From JASHPR01 sp963749145 (GTDB lineage: Bacteria; Actinomycetota; Actinomycetes; Streptosporangiales; Streptosporangiaceae), in NCBI GenBank assembly GCA_963749145.1, contig CAVVLN010000002.1, forward strand, positions 930,001-994,000: 64,000 nt of DNA, read 5' to 3'. Positions 47,078-55,248 of this stretch are shown one piece after another. Made by a program: the position numbers and the translations under genes. Positions within the stretch are counted from its first letter, which is position 1; each line of letters opens with the position of its first letter. The notes below the pieces were generated by a model. That model was not told where the DNA came from. It saw only the letters and a list, made by a program, of their open reading frames with translations, and made no database searches.

Positions 47078-47160
47078 GGCGGCCTCCTTTGTCGTCATCT
47101 GAGTCTTCTGTTATGAATACACGGCTCGTGGTGGTTTCGTATAAGCTGATCTTGGTCACC

Positions 47161-47190
47161 TTGACATCGTGGCTAGGTTCCTGTCACCAT
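47161..47190 (+). promoter_or_regulatory. Candidate promoter of the diguanylate cyclase-like gene
   Basis: A perfect TTGACA (47161-47166) is followed after 18 bases by CACCAT (47185-47190), a modest -10. Transcription would start near 47197, 62 bases before the ATG. On the opposite strand, upstream of the mini-gene array, only TATACG-like words are seen. Confidence 0.45.
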
Positions 47191-47258
47191 GCGGCTTTAG
47201 TTCACTGGTCTCTCTTACAGACTGATTGGCCGCCGTCCGCTCTGCCAGGGGAGTGCTC

Positions 47259-48593
47259 ATGAGTGCCCTCCGCCTGCCCGGCGTGGTGACGCGCTGCATT
47301 CGTACAGTTGCTGCACGCCTTCGCGGGTGGGACGTTTGGGCGCTCCCGGATCCGCTCCGGAGCTACGTCATCGCGATTCCCCTGGCGTCGCTAACGGCGA
47401 TCGCGGTCACGGCGGCTGACACCCGGTGGCTCGTCCGCAATGCGGTCATCTTCATCGCGCTGCTCGCGTGTGGCGCGATCGCGGTGGAGGCAACCCGGAC
47501 CGTCAGGGAGGTTCACGGCGCGCTGAGCCGGGATCTTCAGACGGTCTGGTATCTGACGATCGCGATCACGCTTCCTCCCGTATACGCCTTTGCCGCTCCT
47601 ATGCTGCTGGCCGCCTACAAACTCTGGCGGATGCCGCGGATGATCGTCTACCGGCGGGTATTCAGCAACTCGACAATAAGTCTCGCCTATGGCGGCGCGG
47701 CCATCCTGTTCCGTTCTTTTCCGAGCGTGCTGGCCGGGCAGGCACCCGGCACCGGGCAGCACGTACTGGTCTGGACCCTGGCCGTCGCTGCCTGCGGGCT
47801 AACGGCATGGATCATCAATTGCACGCTGGTCCTTGTCGCGATCAAACTCTCAGATTCCGGGGCCCGTATCAGAGAGTTTATGGGAACGCGCGAGTCCATT
47901 ACCTCAGATCTCGTCGAGCTGAGCCTGGCGGTCTCGCTGTCCCTGGTCGTCGCCATCAACCCGGTGCTCATGGTCCTCGCGCTGCCGTCCATTGTCTTGT
48001 ACCGCCGCTACCTGATGCACGCCCAGCTGGTCGCGCACGCCCGCATGGACGCCAAGACCGGGCTGCTGAACACCGCGACCTGGCAGCGCGAGGCCACCGC
48101 CGAGTTCGCGCGGGCCATGCGCACCCGCGCCCCGCTGGCCCTGGCCATGGTCGATATCGATCACTTCAAGGACATGAACGAGACCGCCGGGCACCTCGTG
48201 CGCGATCAGCTGCTGCGCGACATCGCCGGCATGCTGAAGGATCAGCTGCCCGAACGCGACCTGATCGGGCGGTTCGGCAGCGAGGAGTTCGCGATCTTGC
48301 TGCCGCAGACCGACCGGGACGAGGCCAAGCGGATCAGCGAGCGGCTGCGTGATCACATTGCGGGCGAGCCGATCGCGATCGAGTCCGGCACCCAGGCCGG
48401 GTTCGTCTTCCGGCTCACCGTCTCGATCGGCGTGGCGGCCATGAACGACACGAGGCGCAAGCTCGTCGAGCTGATCGGCGCCGCGGACACGGCGCTCGAG
48501 CAGGCCAAGAGCACGGGCTGGAACAAGGTCTGCGTGATCGCCGACGGCGCGGGCGAGACCGAGGAGAGCCAGGGCGACCTCACCGGCTGGTAG
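47259..48593 (+). CDS. Membrane GGDEF-domain protein with a GSEEF signature
   Basis: A 444-residue protein. The N-terminal half has about seven to eight hydrophobic helices (SYVIAIPLASLTAIAVTAAD ... LVVAINPVLMVLALPSIVLYRRYLM). A GGDEF domain begins at about residue 265 (ARMDAKTGLLNTATWQREATAEFARAM ... LAMVDIDHFKDMNETAGHLVRDQLLRDIAG). The signature is RFGSEEFAILLP, where the second glycine is replaced by serine and D/E is E. Diguanylate cyclases need GG(D/E)EF, so activity may be reduced or lost. No RxxD inhibitory site is seen. ATG 47259 follows GGGGAG. It diverges from the mini-gene array. Confidence 0.88.
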   Translation: MSALRLPGVVTRCIRTVAARLRGWDVWALPDPLRSYVIAIPLASLTAIAVTAADTRWLVRNAVIFIALLACGAIAVEATRTVREVHGALSRDLQTVWYLTIAITLPPVYAFAAPMLLAAYKLWRMPRMIVYRRVFSNSTISLAYGGAAILFRSFPSVLAGQAPGTGQHVLVWTLAVAACGLTAWIINCTLVLVAIKLSDSGARIREFMGTRESITSDLVELSLAVSLSLVVAINPVLMVLALPSIVLYRRYLMHAQLVAHARMDAKTGLLNTATWQREATAEFARAMRTRAPLALAMVDIDHFKDMNETAGHLVRDQLLRDIAGMLKDQLPERDLIGRFGSEEFAILLPQTDRDEAKRISERLRDHIAGEPIAIESGTQAGFVFRLTVSIGVAAMNDTRRKLVELIGAADTALEQAKSTGWNKVCVIADGAGETEESQGDLTGW

Positions 48594-48669
48594 CGCTGTC
48601 GCCGCCCCGGAACGCGGCTGAGACAATCGCAGTGACCTGAAGTCGGACGAGCCGGGAGGGGTCCCCGCC

Positions 48670-49650
48670 ATGAGAGCTGCGCTCTATGACCACTACGGGC
48701 CGGCCCGCGAGGTGCTGCGGGTCCAGGACGTCGAGCGCCCGGAGCCCGGGCCGGGGGAGGTCCGGGTCAGGGTCGAGGCCTCCGGCGTCAACCCCACCGA
48801 CTGGAAGTCCCGCAGCGGCGCCACCCCGCGGCCGATCGACGGCTTCCAGATACCGCACCACGACGGCGCCGGGGTGATCGACGCGGTCGGCGACGGCGTC
48901 GACCGCGGCCGGGTCGGCCAGCGGGTCTGGCTGCGGATGGCCGCGGCCGGCCGCCGGTGGGGGACGGCCGCGGAGTGGACCGTCGTCCCGGGGTACGCGG
49001 CCGTGCCGCTGCCCGACGGCGCCTCGGCCGAGCTCGGGGCCAGCCTCGGCGTGCCGGCGATCACCGCGCACCGCTGCCTGTTCGCCGACGGGCCCGTCGA
49101 CGGCACCACCGTGCTGGTCGCGGGCGGCGCGGGCGCGGTCGGCCACTTCGCCATCGAGCTGGCCAAGCGGGCCGGCGCCCGGGTGATCACCACCGTCAGC
49201 GGGCCGCAGAAGGCCGAGCTGGCCGCCAAGGCGGGCGCGGACCTGGTCGTGAACTACCGTGAGCCGGACGCCGCCGACCAGATCAGGGCGTTCGCGGGCC
49301 CCGGGGGCGTCGACCACGTGGTCGAGGTGGCCCTGGGCGCCAACCTCGCCCTGGACCTGGCCGTCCTCGCGCCCGGGGGGAGGATCGCCTGCTACGCCGC
49401 CGAGGCGGCCGACCCGGTGCTGCCCGTGCGGGCCTGCATGAACGCGAACGTGGTGATCAGGTTCGTGCTGCTGTACGGCGTGCCGCCGGATGCGCTCGCC
49501 CAGGCGGCACGGGACATCACCGCGGCGCTGAACGCCGGGGCCCTGACCGAGCTGCCGGTCACCCGGTTCCCGCTGGAGCAGGCCGCGGCGGCCCAGGAGG
49601 CGGTCGAGGCCGGGGCGGTGGGCAAGGTCCTGGTCATCCCGGGGTCATGA
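48670..49650 (+). CDS. Quinone oxidoreductase-like (MDR family) protein
   Basis: A 326-residue zinc-free medium-chain reductase. MRAALYDHYGPAREVLRVQDVERPEPGPGEVRVRVEASGVNPTDWKSRSG is the QOR N-terminus. TTVLVAGGAGAVGHFAIELAKRAGARVITTVSG is the NADPH-binding loop. The C-terminus FPLEQAAAAQEAVEAGAVGKVLVIP is typical. No structural zinc cysteines are present. The last four bases overlap the next gene (ATGA), so the two oxidoreductases are cotranslated. The substrate is unknown. Confidence 0.92.
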   Translation: MRAALYDHYGPAREVLRVQDVERPEPGPGEVRVRVEASGVNPTDWKSRSGATPRPIDGFQIPHHDGAGVIDAVGDGVDRGRVGQRVWLRMAAAGRRWGTAAEWTVVPGYAAVPLPDGASAELGASLGVPAITAHRCLFADGPVDGTTVLVAGGAGAVGHFAIELAKRAGARVITTVSGPQKAELAAKAGADLVVNYREPDAADQIRAFAGPGGVDHVVEVALGANLALDLAVLAPGGRIACYAAEAADPVLPVRACMNANVVIRFVLLYGVPPDALAQAARDITAALNAGALTELPVTRFPLEQAAAAQEAVEAGAVGKVLVIPGS

Positions 49651-50291
49651 AGGTCGTAGTGTTCGGCGCCTCGGGCGCCATCGGCCGGGCGATCACCGCG
49701 GAACTGCTGGCCCGGGGCCACACGGTGACCGCCGCCACCCGCAGCGGCGGGCCGGTCGAGGGCCTGGTCGTGCGGAACGTGACCGGCGACGCCAGCAGCC
49801 CGGCCTCGGTGGCCCGGCTGGCCGCCGGCCAGGACGCCGTGGCTGCCGCAACCGGGCCGCGCCGCGGCGACGACGAGGACCCGGAGGACAGCCTGATCAG
49901 CGCGGCCCGCGGGCTGGCCGAGGGGCTGCGCCGGGCCGGGGTGCGCCGCCTGGTCGTGGTCGGCGGGGCCGGCAGCCTCGAGATCGCGCCCGGCCAGCGG
50001 CTGGTCGACACCCCGGACTTCCCCCCGGCCTGGAAGCCGACCGCGCTGGCCCACGCCCGGGTCCTGGACGAGGTGTACCGCGAGATCGGGGACCTCGACT
50101 GGACCTACGTCAGCCCGGCCGGGCTGATCGGCCCGGGGGAGCGGACCGGGGAGTTCCGGGTCGGCGGGGACCAGCTGCTCACCGACGAGTCCGGCGAGAG
50201 CCGGATCAGCATCCCCGACTTCGCGATCGCGTTCGCCGACGAGCTCGAGCACCCCGAGGCGCTGCGCCGCCGGATCACGATCGCCTACTGA
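49647..50291 (+). CDS. NAD(P)-binding SDR-like protein (NmrA/BVR-B type)
   Basis: A 214-residue atypical short-chain dehydrogenase: MKVVVFGASGAIGRAITAELLARGHTVTAATRS is the NADP-binding GxxGxxG loop, with VRNVTGDASSPASVARLAAGQDAVAAATGP, GVRRLVVVGGAGSLE, and WTYVSPAGLIGPGERTGEFRVGGDQLL. It lacks the YxxxK pair, like other NmrA/flavin-reductase-like members, so it may act as a redox sensor or reductase. It is coupled to the upstream quinone oxidoreductase. Confidence 0.9.
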   Translation: MKVVVFGASGAIGRAITAELLARGHTVTAATRSGGPVEGLVVRNVTGDASSPASVARLAAGQDAVAAATGPRRGDDEDPEDSLISAARGLAEGLRRAGVRRLVVVGGAGSLEIAPGQRLVDTPDFPPAWKPTALAHARVLDEVYREIGDLDWTYVSPAGLIGPGERTGEFRVGGDQLLTDESGESRISIPDFAIAFADELEHPEALRRRITIAY

Positions 50292-50395
50292 CCGGCAGCG
50301 AGGCGACGATCTGGTCGCCGACGGCCCGGTCGGCCGGGGAAGTTGTCTGTCCCGCCGAGCAGGTAGTCGTAGACCCGGGCGATATGGGGTTTCGG
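50290..50395 (-). pseudogene. Remnant of a Methyltransf_19 (SAM methyltransferase) gene
   Basis: On the minus strand KPHIARVYDYLLGGTDNF (from 50392) followed, after one frameshift, by ADRAVGDQIVASLPVS matches the N-terminus of the actinobacterial Methyltransf_19/DUF574 family (P..ARVYDYLLGG.DNF.AD). Only about 35 residues survive; there is no start and no methyltransferase core. It overlaps the last two bases of the SDR gene and is a clear gene relic. Confidence 0.65.
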
Positions 50396-50442
50396 CGCCC
50401 CCGGGACGCCGCGGCCGGTCACCGGCCCGTCGCAGGGGCCGG

Positions 50443-51753
50443 TTACGGGCTGAGCCGGTGCCGGTCGCGGGGAAACAGCGTGACCTGCCGCACGTTGGCC
50501 GCGCCGGTCAGCCGCGCGGTCCAGCGCTCCAGCCCGATCGCGAACCCGCCGTGCGGCGGCATCCCGTGCTCGAACACCTGCAGGTACCCGGCATAGGCCC
50601 GCGGGTCCTCACCCCGGGCGGCCAGCGCGGCCAGGTAGTCGCCGTGCCGGTGCAGCCGCTGCCCGCCGGTGACCAGTTCCAGGCCGCGGAAGATCAGGTC
50701 GAAGCTGTTGGAGTAACCCGGCCGCGCCGGGTCGGGGTGGGTGTAGAACGGCCGCTTGACCATCGGGTACCCGGTCACGAACAGGAACTCAGAGCCGTGC
50801 TCGCGCCGGGCCCAGTCGCCGAGCCAGCGCTCGTCCTCCGGCGCCAGGTCCGGCTCGCCCCGCGGGTCCCACCCGGCCTGCGCCGCGATCAGCTCCTGGG
50901 CGTCGGCGAAGTGAATCTGGGGGATCTGCTCCGGGACCGCGGGCGGCGTGAGTTCCAGCCGGCCCAGGGCGGGGGCCGCCCGCTCGGCCACACCCGCCGC
51001 CATCCCGGCGACCGTGTCCCTCAGCACCGCCATCACGTCGTGGTGGTCGGCGATGAACCCGAGCTCGGCGTCCAGGCTGGTGTACTCGGCCAGGTGCCGG
51101 GCGGTGTCGTGCGGCTCGGCCCGGAACGCGGGCCCGACCTCGAACACCCGCTCGAACACCCCGACCAGCGCCTGCTTGTAGAACTGCGGGGACTGGGCCA
51201 GGTAGGCGGGCCGGCCGAAATAGTCGAGGCCGAACACGTTCGCGCCGGACTCGGTGGCCGACTCGACGATCTTCGGCGTGTGCACCTCGGTGAAGCCCAG
51301 GCCGTCCAGGGCGGCGCGGAAGCCGGCCACGCTGGCCGCGGCGATCTCGAACCCGGACCGCAGCGCCGGATGCCGCAGCGTGGCGGGCGCGTGGTCGAGG
51401 ATCGTGGGCAGGCCGGCCGTCACCACCGGCCGGTACAGGTCGAACGGCGGCGGCTCGGCCGGGCCGGACAGCGCCGTGACCCGCGGCTGCGTGAGCTCGA
51501 CGCCGCCCGGCGCCTGGGCGCTGGCCGTGACCGTGCCCGTAACCGCGACCACGGTTTCCTCGGGCAGGCCAGCCGCGGGCGAGCCGGAGCGTGCCGGATG
51601 AGGGTCAAGAACGGCCTGAGCCAGCCCGGAGCGGTCCCGGACGATCAGGAACGTCACGGACTTGAGCTCGCGCCGGCGGTGCAGCCAGCCGGCGATGCTG
51701 ACCTGCTCGCCGACGTGCGCGGGCAGGTCGGCGGCGAGAACGCGGGAGATCAT
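50443..51753 (-). CDS. aspS: Aspartyl-tRNA synthetase of the archaeal/non-discriminating type
   Basis: A 436-residue class IIb aminoacyl-tRNA synthetase. N-terminal OB anticodon-binding domain: VSIAGWLHRRRELKSVTFLIVRDRSGLAQAVL. Class II motif 1 FTEVHTPKIVESATESGANVF, then YLAQSPQFYKQALVGVFERVFEVGPAFRAEPHDTARHLAEYTSLDAELGF (motif 2) and GMPPHGGFAIGLERW (motif 3). It lacks the GAD insertion domain of the bacterial AspRS and is about 150 residues shorter, so it is AspRS2-like and could charge tRNA-Asn as well as tRNA-Asp. AsnRS cannot be excluded. ATG 51753 follows GGAAGGAG. It is controlled by the T-box upstream. Confidence 0.9.
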   Translation of the reverse strand: MISRVLAADLPAHVGEQVSIAGWLHRRRELKSVTFLIVRDRSGLAQAVLDPHPARSGSPAAGLPEETVVAVTGTVTASAQAPGGVELTQPRVTALSGPAEPPPFDLYRPVVTAGLPTILDHAPATLRHPALRSGFEIAAASVAGFRAALDGLGFTEVHTPKIVESATESGANVFGLDYFGRPAYLAQSPQFYKQALVGVFERVFEVGPAFRAEPHDTARHLAEYTSLDAELGFIADHHDVMAVLRDTVAGMAAGVAERAAPALGRLELTPPAVPEQIPQIHFADAQELIAAQAGWDPRGEPDLAPEDERWLGDWARREHGSEFLFVTGYPMVKRPFYTHPDPARPGYSNSFDLIFRGLELVTGGQRLHRHGDYLAALAARGEDPRAYAGYLQVFEHGMPPHGGFAIGLERWTARLTGAANVRQVTLFPRDRHRLSP

Positions 51754-52038
51754 CGCACTCCTTCCGGGAGGTGCTCGACGACCCCTTGGGAGTGCGGGCG
51801 AGAAGGGAACTCGCGGTGCCACCGCACTTTCGCCGCGGCCGGGCGGCCGGCGCGGCCTCGCTGCGGCCCGGTCACGGGGGCCAGCCGGCGGGGCATGGGG
51901 CTCGGCGCTGGCCTGCGGCGGCCGTTCCTCCCCGCACTCGGGAGGGTCTTCACTCCGGGGCGCGAGGCCGCCTTCGCAGCGGCCGGCGGCTCTCTCGGCT
52001 CGCGTGATCCCGGGCTACTCGTCTCCGTCAGCGCGTTG
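51754..52038 (-). promoter_or_regulatory. T-box leader controlling translation of the AspRS-like gene
   Basis: The minus-strand leader holds the T-box core GGTGGCACCGCGAG (51823-51810) about 60 bases before the start. CGCACTCC (51796-51789) is exactly complementary to GGAGTGCG (51761-51754), which includes the ribosome-binding site, forming a sequestrator. The same bases as CCGCAC (51797-51792) can instead pair with GTGCGG (51827-51822) in the T-box. A helix GGCGGCC (51972-51966)/GGCCGCC (51923-51917) is preceded on its 3' side by AAC (51926-51924), a possible asparagine specifier; GAC at 51948-51946 is an alternative. TATCCT at 52049-52044 is a likely -10. Confidence 0.8.
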
Positions 52039-52270
52039 GTACCAGGATAGTGACCCGCCGCCTGCGCGCGGAAACGATAATCGCCCGCCGCCTGTGCCGC
52101 GACCGGTGCACCACGGCGCAGCCCGGCAGATCCGCCCGGACCGCGCGGGATACCGGCACCACAACATGAACCCGGCCGTCATCGAATCCGGTCAGGCCGT
52201 CGATGCTGGCCGCGGTCAGGCCGGCGAGCGCGGCCCCCGTTCCGGCTCCGAGGACGACGATCCACAGCAT
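52028..52270 (-). pseudogene. Internal fragment of an AbiEi/DUF559-like protein
   Basis: The minus-strand frame reads ALAGLTAASIDGLTGFDDGRVHVVVPVSR and then GCAVVHRSRH, a pattern common in the middle of actinobacterial proteins with an AbiEi-like wing and a DUF559 nuclease domain. The N-terminal wing and C-terminal nuclease are absent, and the end of the frame runs into the T-box promoter. A dead fragment is the best reading; a real 80-residue protein is unlikely. Confidence 0.5.
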
Positions 52271-52344
52271 CTGGTCGCGGCTGAGGGGGCCGCACCCATG
52301 GGCGGGCAGGGCCTTTCACGCTCGGGCCCGGGGCGGCCGGGCGG

Positions 52345-52836
52345 TCAGAGGGGGCAGCCGTCGCCGGGCGGCGCGTCCGGGCCGGCGCCGACGACGATCG
52401 CGGTGCTGATCTGGCGCAACTGCTCGACCTGCTCGGGGGTGAGCCGGTCCATCAGGGACCGCCGGACCTGGGCGACGTGTCCCGGCGCGGCGGCGGCCAG
52501 CGCGGCATAACCCTCGTCGGTGAGCTGCGCGATCTGGCCGCGCCGGTCGGTGGGGCAGTCGGTGCGCCGGATCCAGCCCCGCTCCTCCAGCCGCGCCACG
52601 GCGTGGGACAGCCGGCTCTTGCTCGACGCGGACGCCTCGGCCAGCTGGGTCATCCGCAGCGCCCGGTCCGGCGCCTCGGACAGCCGGACCAGGATCTCGT
52701 AGTAGCCGTGCGGGATGTCCGAATCGCGCGCCAGCTGCCCGTCGACGGCGCCGAACAGCGTCTGGCAGGCGGTCAGGAACGCCCGCCACGCCTGCTGCTC
52801 GTCGGTGGTCAGCCACCGGGTCTCTTCCTCGGGCAC
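52345..52836 (-). CDS. MarR-family transcriptional regulator
   Basis: A 163-residue winged-helix dimer: YYEILVRLSEAPDRALRMTQLAEASASSKSRLSHAVARLEERGWIRRTDCPTDRRGQIAQLTDEGYAAL holds the recognition helix and the DxRG wing (TDRRG). It likely senses a small aromatic or oxidant ligand. It is divergent from a YceI-family gene with a shared 97-base control region containing an inverted repeat over the YceI promoter, so it probably represses that gene. The GTG start has GGTGGG upstream. Confidence 0.92.
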   Translation of the reverse strand: MPEEETRWLTTDEQQAWRAFLTACQTLFGAVDGQLARDSDIPHGYYEILVRLSEAPDRALRMTQLAEASASSKSRLSHAVARLEERGWIRRTDCPTDRRGQIAQLTDEGYAALAAAAPGHVAQVRRSLMDRLTPEQVEQLRQISTAIVVGAGPDAPPGDGCPL

Positions 52837-52867
52837 CCCACCAGCATACCCGACGATGGTTGAGCGT

Positions 52868-52914
52868 TTGACAAAGTTCGGCGGACCTGATAGTTATTGA
52901 GTATTCAACCAACT
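52868..52914 (+). promoter_or_regulatory. Promoter of the YceI gene overlapped by a MarR-type operator
   Basis: TTGACA (52868-52873) and TAGTTA (52891-52896) are 17 bases apart. TAGTT-A-TTGA-GTAT-TCAA-CC-AACTA (52891-52914) is a near-symmetrical inverted repeat covering the -10 and start site, typical of a MarR operator. Binding would block RNA polymerase. Confidence 0.75.
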
Positions 52915-52933
52915 AGCCGCACGGGAGTGAGAG

Positions 52934-53494
52934 ATGAGCACTAGCACCACGGTGAGCGCCGTTCCGGGCTACGTCGCCGGCACCTGGACCATCGACCCGG
53001 TCCATTCGGAGGTCGGCTTCTCGGTCCGGCACATGATGGTCAGCAAGGTCCGCGGCAAGTTCAACACCTTCTCCGGCGAGATCGTCACCGGCGAGGACCC
53101 GCTCGGCTCCTCGGTGACCGCCCAGATCGACCTGGCCTCGATCAACACCGGCAACGAGCAGCGCGACGCGCACATCCGGTCGGCCGACTTCTTCGAGACC
53201 GACACCCACAAGACGATGACTTACCGGTCCACCGGGATCCGGCCCGAGGGCGACGGGTACGTGCTCGACGGCGAGCTCACGCTCAAGGGCATCACCCGCA
53301 GCGTCCCGCTGAAGCTGGAGCTGAACGGCTTCGGCCCCGACCCGTACGGCGGCACCCGCGCCGGGTTCAGCGCGACCGCCGAGATCAACCGGAGCGACTT
53401 CGACGTCAAGTTCGGCCTGGCCGAGGGCGGCGGCGCGGTCGTGTCCGACAAGGTCACGATCCAGCTCGAGATCGAGGCCGTGCTCGCGTCCTGA
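52934..53494 (+). CDS. YceI-family lipid-binding protein
   Basis: A 186-residue beta-barrel protein: GTWTIDPVHSEVGFSVRHMMVSKVRGKFNTFSGEIV, then VTAQIDLASINTGNEQRDAHIRSADFFETDTHKTMTYRST and LTLKGITRSVPLKLEL are the standard YceI blocks. The family binds isoprenoids such as polyprenyl chains. No signal peptide is seen, so it is cytoplasmic. In many actinobacteria yceI is paired divergently with a MarR repressor, as here. Confidence 0.95.
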   Translation: MSTSTTVSAVPGYVAGTWTIDPVHSEVGFSVRHMMVSKVRGKFNTFSGEIVTGEDPLGSSVTAQIDLASINTGNEQRDAHIRSADFFETDTHKTMTYRSTGIRPEGDGYVLDGELTLKGITRSVPLKLELNGFGPDPYGGTRAGFSATAEINRSDFDVKFGLAEGGGAVVSDKVTIQLEIEAVLAS

Positions 53495-53594
53495 CCCGCG
53501 CGTCGCGCAGCCGCGGTGCCTGATGCAGCATGGGAGTGACCGCGGTCCGGGGCGGCCGCGGGCCCGATGACGGCGGGACGCCGCGGAGGTCGCC

Positions 53595-55010
53595 ATGCCA
53601 GTGGATGCGCGAGGCCTGGAGATGTCGGGCTCGGCGGCGGCCGTGGCCGCCTACGACCTGGCCGTCGATCACCTGATCCGGTTCCGGCCGGAGGTCATGG
53701 AGGTCTCCGGGTCGGCCCTCGAAGACCCCGGCTGTGTCATGGCCGGGGTCTTCGTCGCCTACCTGGCGCTGATGTCCACCGAGGAGGGCGCCGTGGCCGG
53801 AGCCCGTCACGCCCTGGCCCGCGTGTCCGGGCCGGAATCCGCGGGACCGGCCACGGCGCGGCCCCGCGAGCGCGCGCACCTGGCCGCGGCGCGGCGCTGG
53901 GCCGCCGGTGACATGACGGGCGCGGGCGCGGCGCTGGCCGAGATCTCGGTGCGCTGGCCGCGCGACCTGCTCGCGCTGGCCGTCGGCCACCAGGTGGACT
54001 TCTTCACCGGCGACGCGGTGAGCCTGCGGGACCGGATCGGCCGGGCGCTCGGAGCCTGGCCTGACGACGACCCGCAGCTCGGGTTCCTGCACGGCATGTA
54101 CGCGTTCGGCCTGGAGGAGTGCAACCTGTACGGGCTGTCCGCCGAGGCGGGCTCGCGCGCGGTCGAGCTCAACCCCGACGACGTCTGGGGCATCCACGCG
54201 GTCGTGCACACCCACGAGATGCAGGGCCAGATTCCCGAGGGCATCCGGTTCCTGCGCGACCGCGAGGCCCAGTGGCAGGCCGGCAACTTCCTGACCGTGC
54301 ACAACTCCTGGCACTACGCGCTGTACCTGCTGCAGGGCGACGACGTGGCCGGCGCGCTGGCGGTCTACGACCGCGTCCTGCACCACGCCGGGTCGCCGGA
54401 CGTGGCGCTGGAACTGCTCGACGCCACCGCGCTGCTGTGGCGGCTGCAGCTGGAGGGCCTCCCGGCCGGTGACCGCTGGCCGCCGCTGGCCCAGGCCTGG
54501 GCCCGGCTGCTCACTCCGGGCTACTACCCGTTCAACGACATGCACGCGATCATGGCGTTCGTGGGGGACGGCGACCTCGACCGCGCCGCCGAGGTCGTCA
54601 CCGCGCTGGAGCGGGTCGTGGCCGAGGGCGACCCGGCCGCGACCGGCTGGCAGATGACGTCCGTGGTGGGCCTGCCGGTCTGCCGCAGCCTGCTGAACTT
54701 CGGCCGCGGCCGTTACCAGCAGGTCATCGACGACCTGCTGCCGATCCGAACCCGGGTGCACGAGTTCGGCGGCAGCCACGCGCAGCGGGACGCGGTGGAG
54801 CGCACGCTGCTGGAGGCCGCGATCCGCGCGGGCCGGGCCGACCTCGCGGCCGCCCTGGTCAGCGAGCGGCTCGCGGTCCGGGACGGCAACACCTACGCCT
54901 GGTCCAAGCGGGCCGGGCTGCTGGCCGCCGCGGCGGACCAGGCCGGGGCGGCCGCGGCCGCGGCCCGGGCCGAGGACCTGGCCCGGCAGATCCGCGCCGC
55001 GGCGCGCTGA
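53595..55010 (+). CDS. Tetratricopeptide-repeat protein (TTC38-like)
   Basis: A 471-residue, entirely helical protein matching the TTC38-type TPR family: AAVAAYDLAVDHLIRFRPEVMEV, REERAHLAAARRWAAGDMTGAGAALAEISVRWPRDLLALAVGHQVDFFTGD-like TPR pairs, HGMYAFGLEECNLYGLSAEAGSRAVELNPDDVWGIHAVVHTHEMQGQIPEGIRFL and NFLTVHNSWHYALYLLQGDDVAGALAVYD. The His-rich HAVVHTHEM and HNSWH motifs are invariant in this family, suggesting metal or catalysis, but the function is unknown. ATG 53595 has GGAGG. Confidence 0.9.
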   Translation: MPVDARGLEMSGSAAAVAAYDLAVDHLIRFRPEVMEVSGSALEDPGCVMAGVFVAYLALMSTEEGAVAGARHALARVSGPESAGPATARPRERAHLAAARRWAAGDMTGAGAALAEISVRWPRDLLALAVGHQVDFFTGDAVSLRDRIGRALGAWPDDDPQLGFLHGMYAFGLEECNLYGLSAEAGSRAVELNPDDVWGIHAVVHTHEMQGQIPEGIRFLRDREAQWQAGNFLTVHNSWHYALYLLQGDDVAGALAVYDRVLHHAGSPDVALELLDATALLWRLQLEGLPAGDRWPPLAQAWARLLTPGYYPFNDMHAIMAFVGDGDLDRAAEVVTALERVVAEGDPAATGWQMTSVVGLPVCRSLLNFGRGRYQQVIDDLLPIRTRVHEFGGSHAQRDAVERTLLEAAIRAGRADLAAALVSERLAVRDGNTYAWSKRAGLLAAAADQAGAAAAAARAEDLARQIRAAAR

Positions 55011-55067
55011 GGCGGCGGCGGCTCGCCCCGCGATCGCCCCGGCGTTCCGGCTCGCCCGGGGATCGCC

Positions 55068-55145
55068 CAGCCCAGCCTGTGCTCTGCGGCTGGCCCTCGG
55101 TCCAGCCCAGCCTGTGCGCCGCGGCAGGCCCTCGGTCCAGCCCAG
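55068..55145 (+). repeat. 35-base tandem repeat downstream of the TPR gene
   Basis: CAGCCCAGCCTGTGC begins copies at 55068 and 55103, each ending CCCTCGGTC, with a partial third from 55138. It is non-coding as far as can be seen and lies just before the nickel-transporter control region. Confidence 0.65.
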
Positions 55146-55182
55146 GGCCTCCGCCGCGCCGCGCCCAAGTGCCAAATAAGTG

Positions 55183-55215
55183 CTATTGCAAGTCAGTTGC
55201 AATAGTTTCTAAACT
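55183..55215 (+). promoter_or_regulatory. Nur-type nickel box overlapping the nicT promoter
   Basis: CTATTGCAA (55183-55191), GTCAG, TTGCAATAG (55197-55205) is a perfect 23-base palindrome containing TTGCAA-N5-TTGCAA, the known Nur (nickel-responsive Fur-family) operator pattern of Streptomyces. TTGCAA at 55186 can serve as -35 to TAAACT (55210-55215, 18 bases apart). Nickel-loaded Nur would repress the transporter. Confidence 0.8.
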
Positions 55216-55248
55216 GACGCTGTCCCAGCCGCACCAGGAGGTGACCTG

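Noticed and set aside
46545..47079. CRISPR array reading of the repeated 21-base core
   Set aside because: Cores are short, spacers are related or identical to each other and vary in length, no leader or cas genes are present, and the repeats keep a silent-only pattern of change as coding sequence.
46564..47262. Plus-strand open frames through the array (for example a 232-residue frame)
   Set aside because: They are by-products of the repeats with no ribosome-binding site, and the silent pattern fits only the minus-strand hexapeptide frame.
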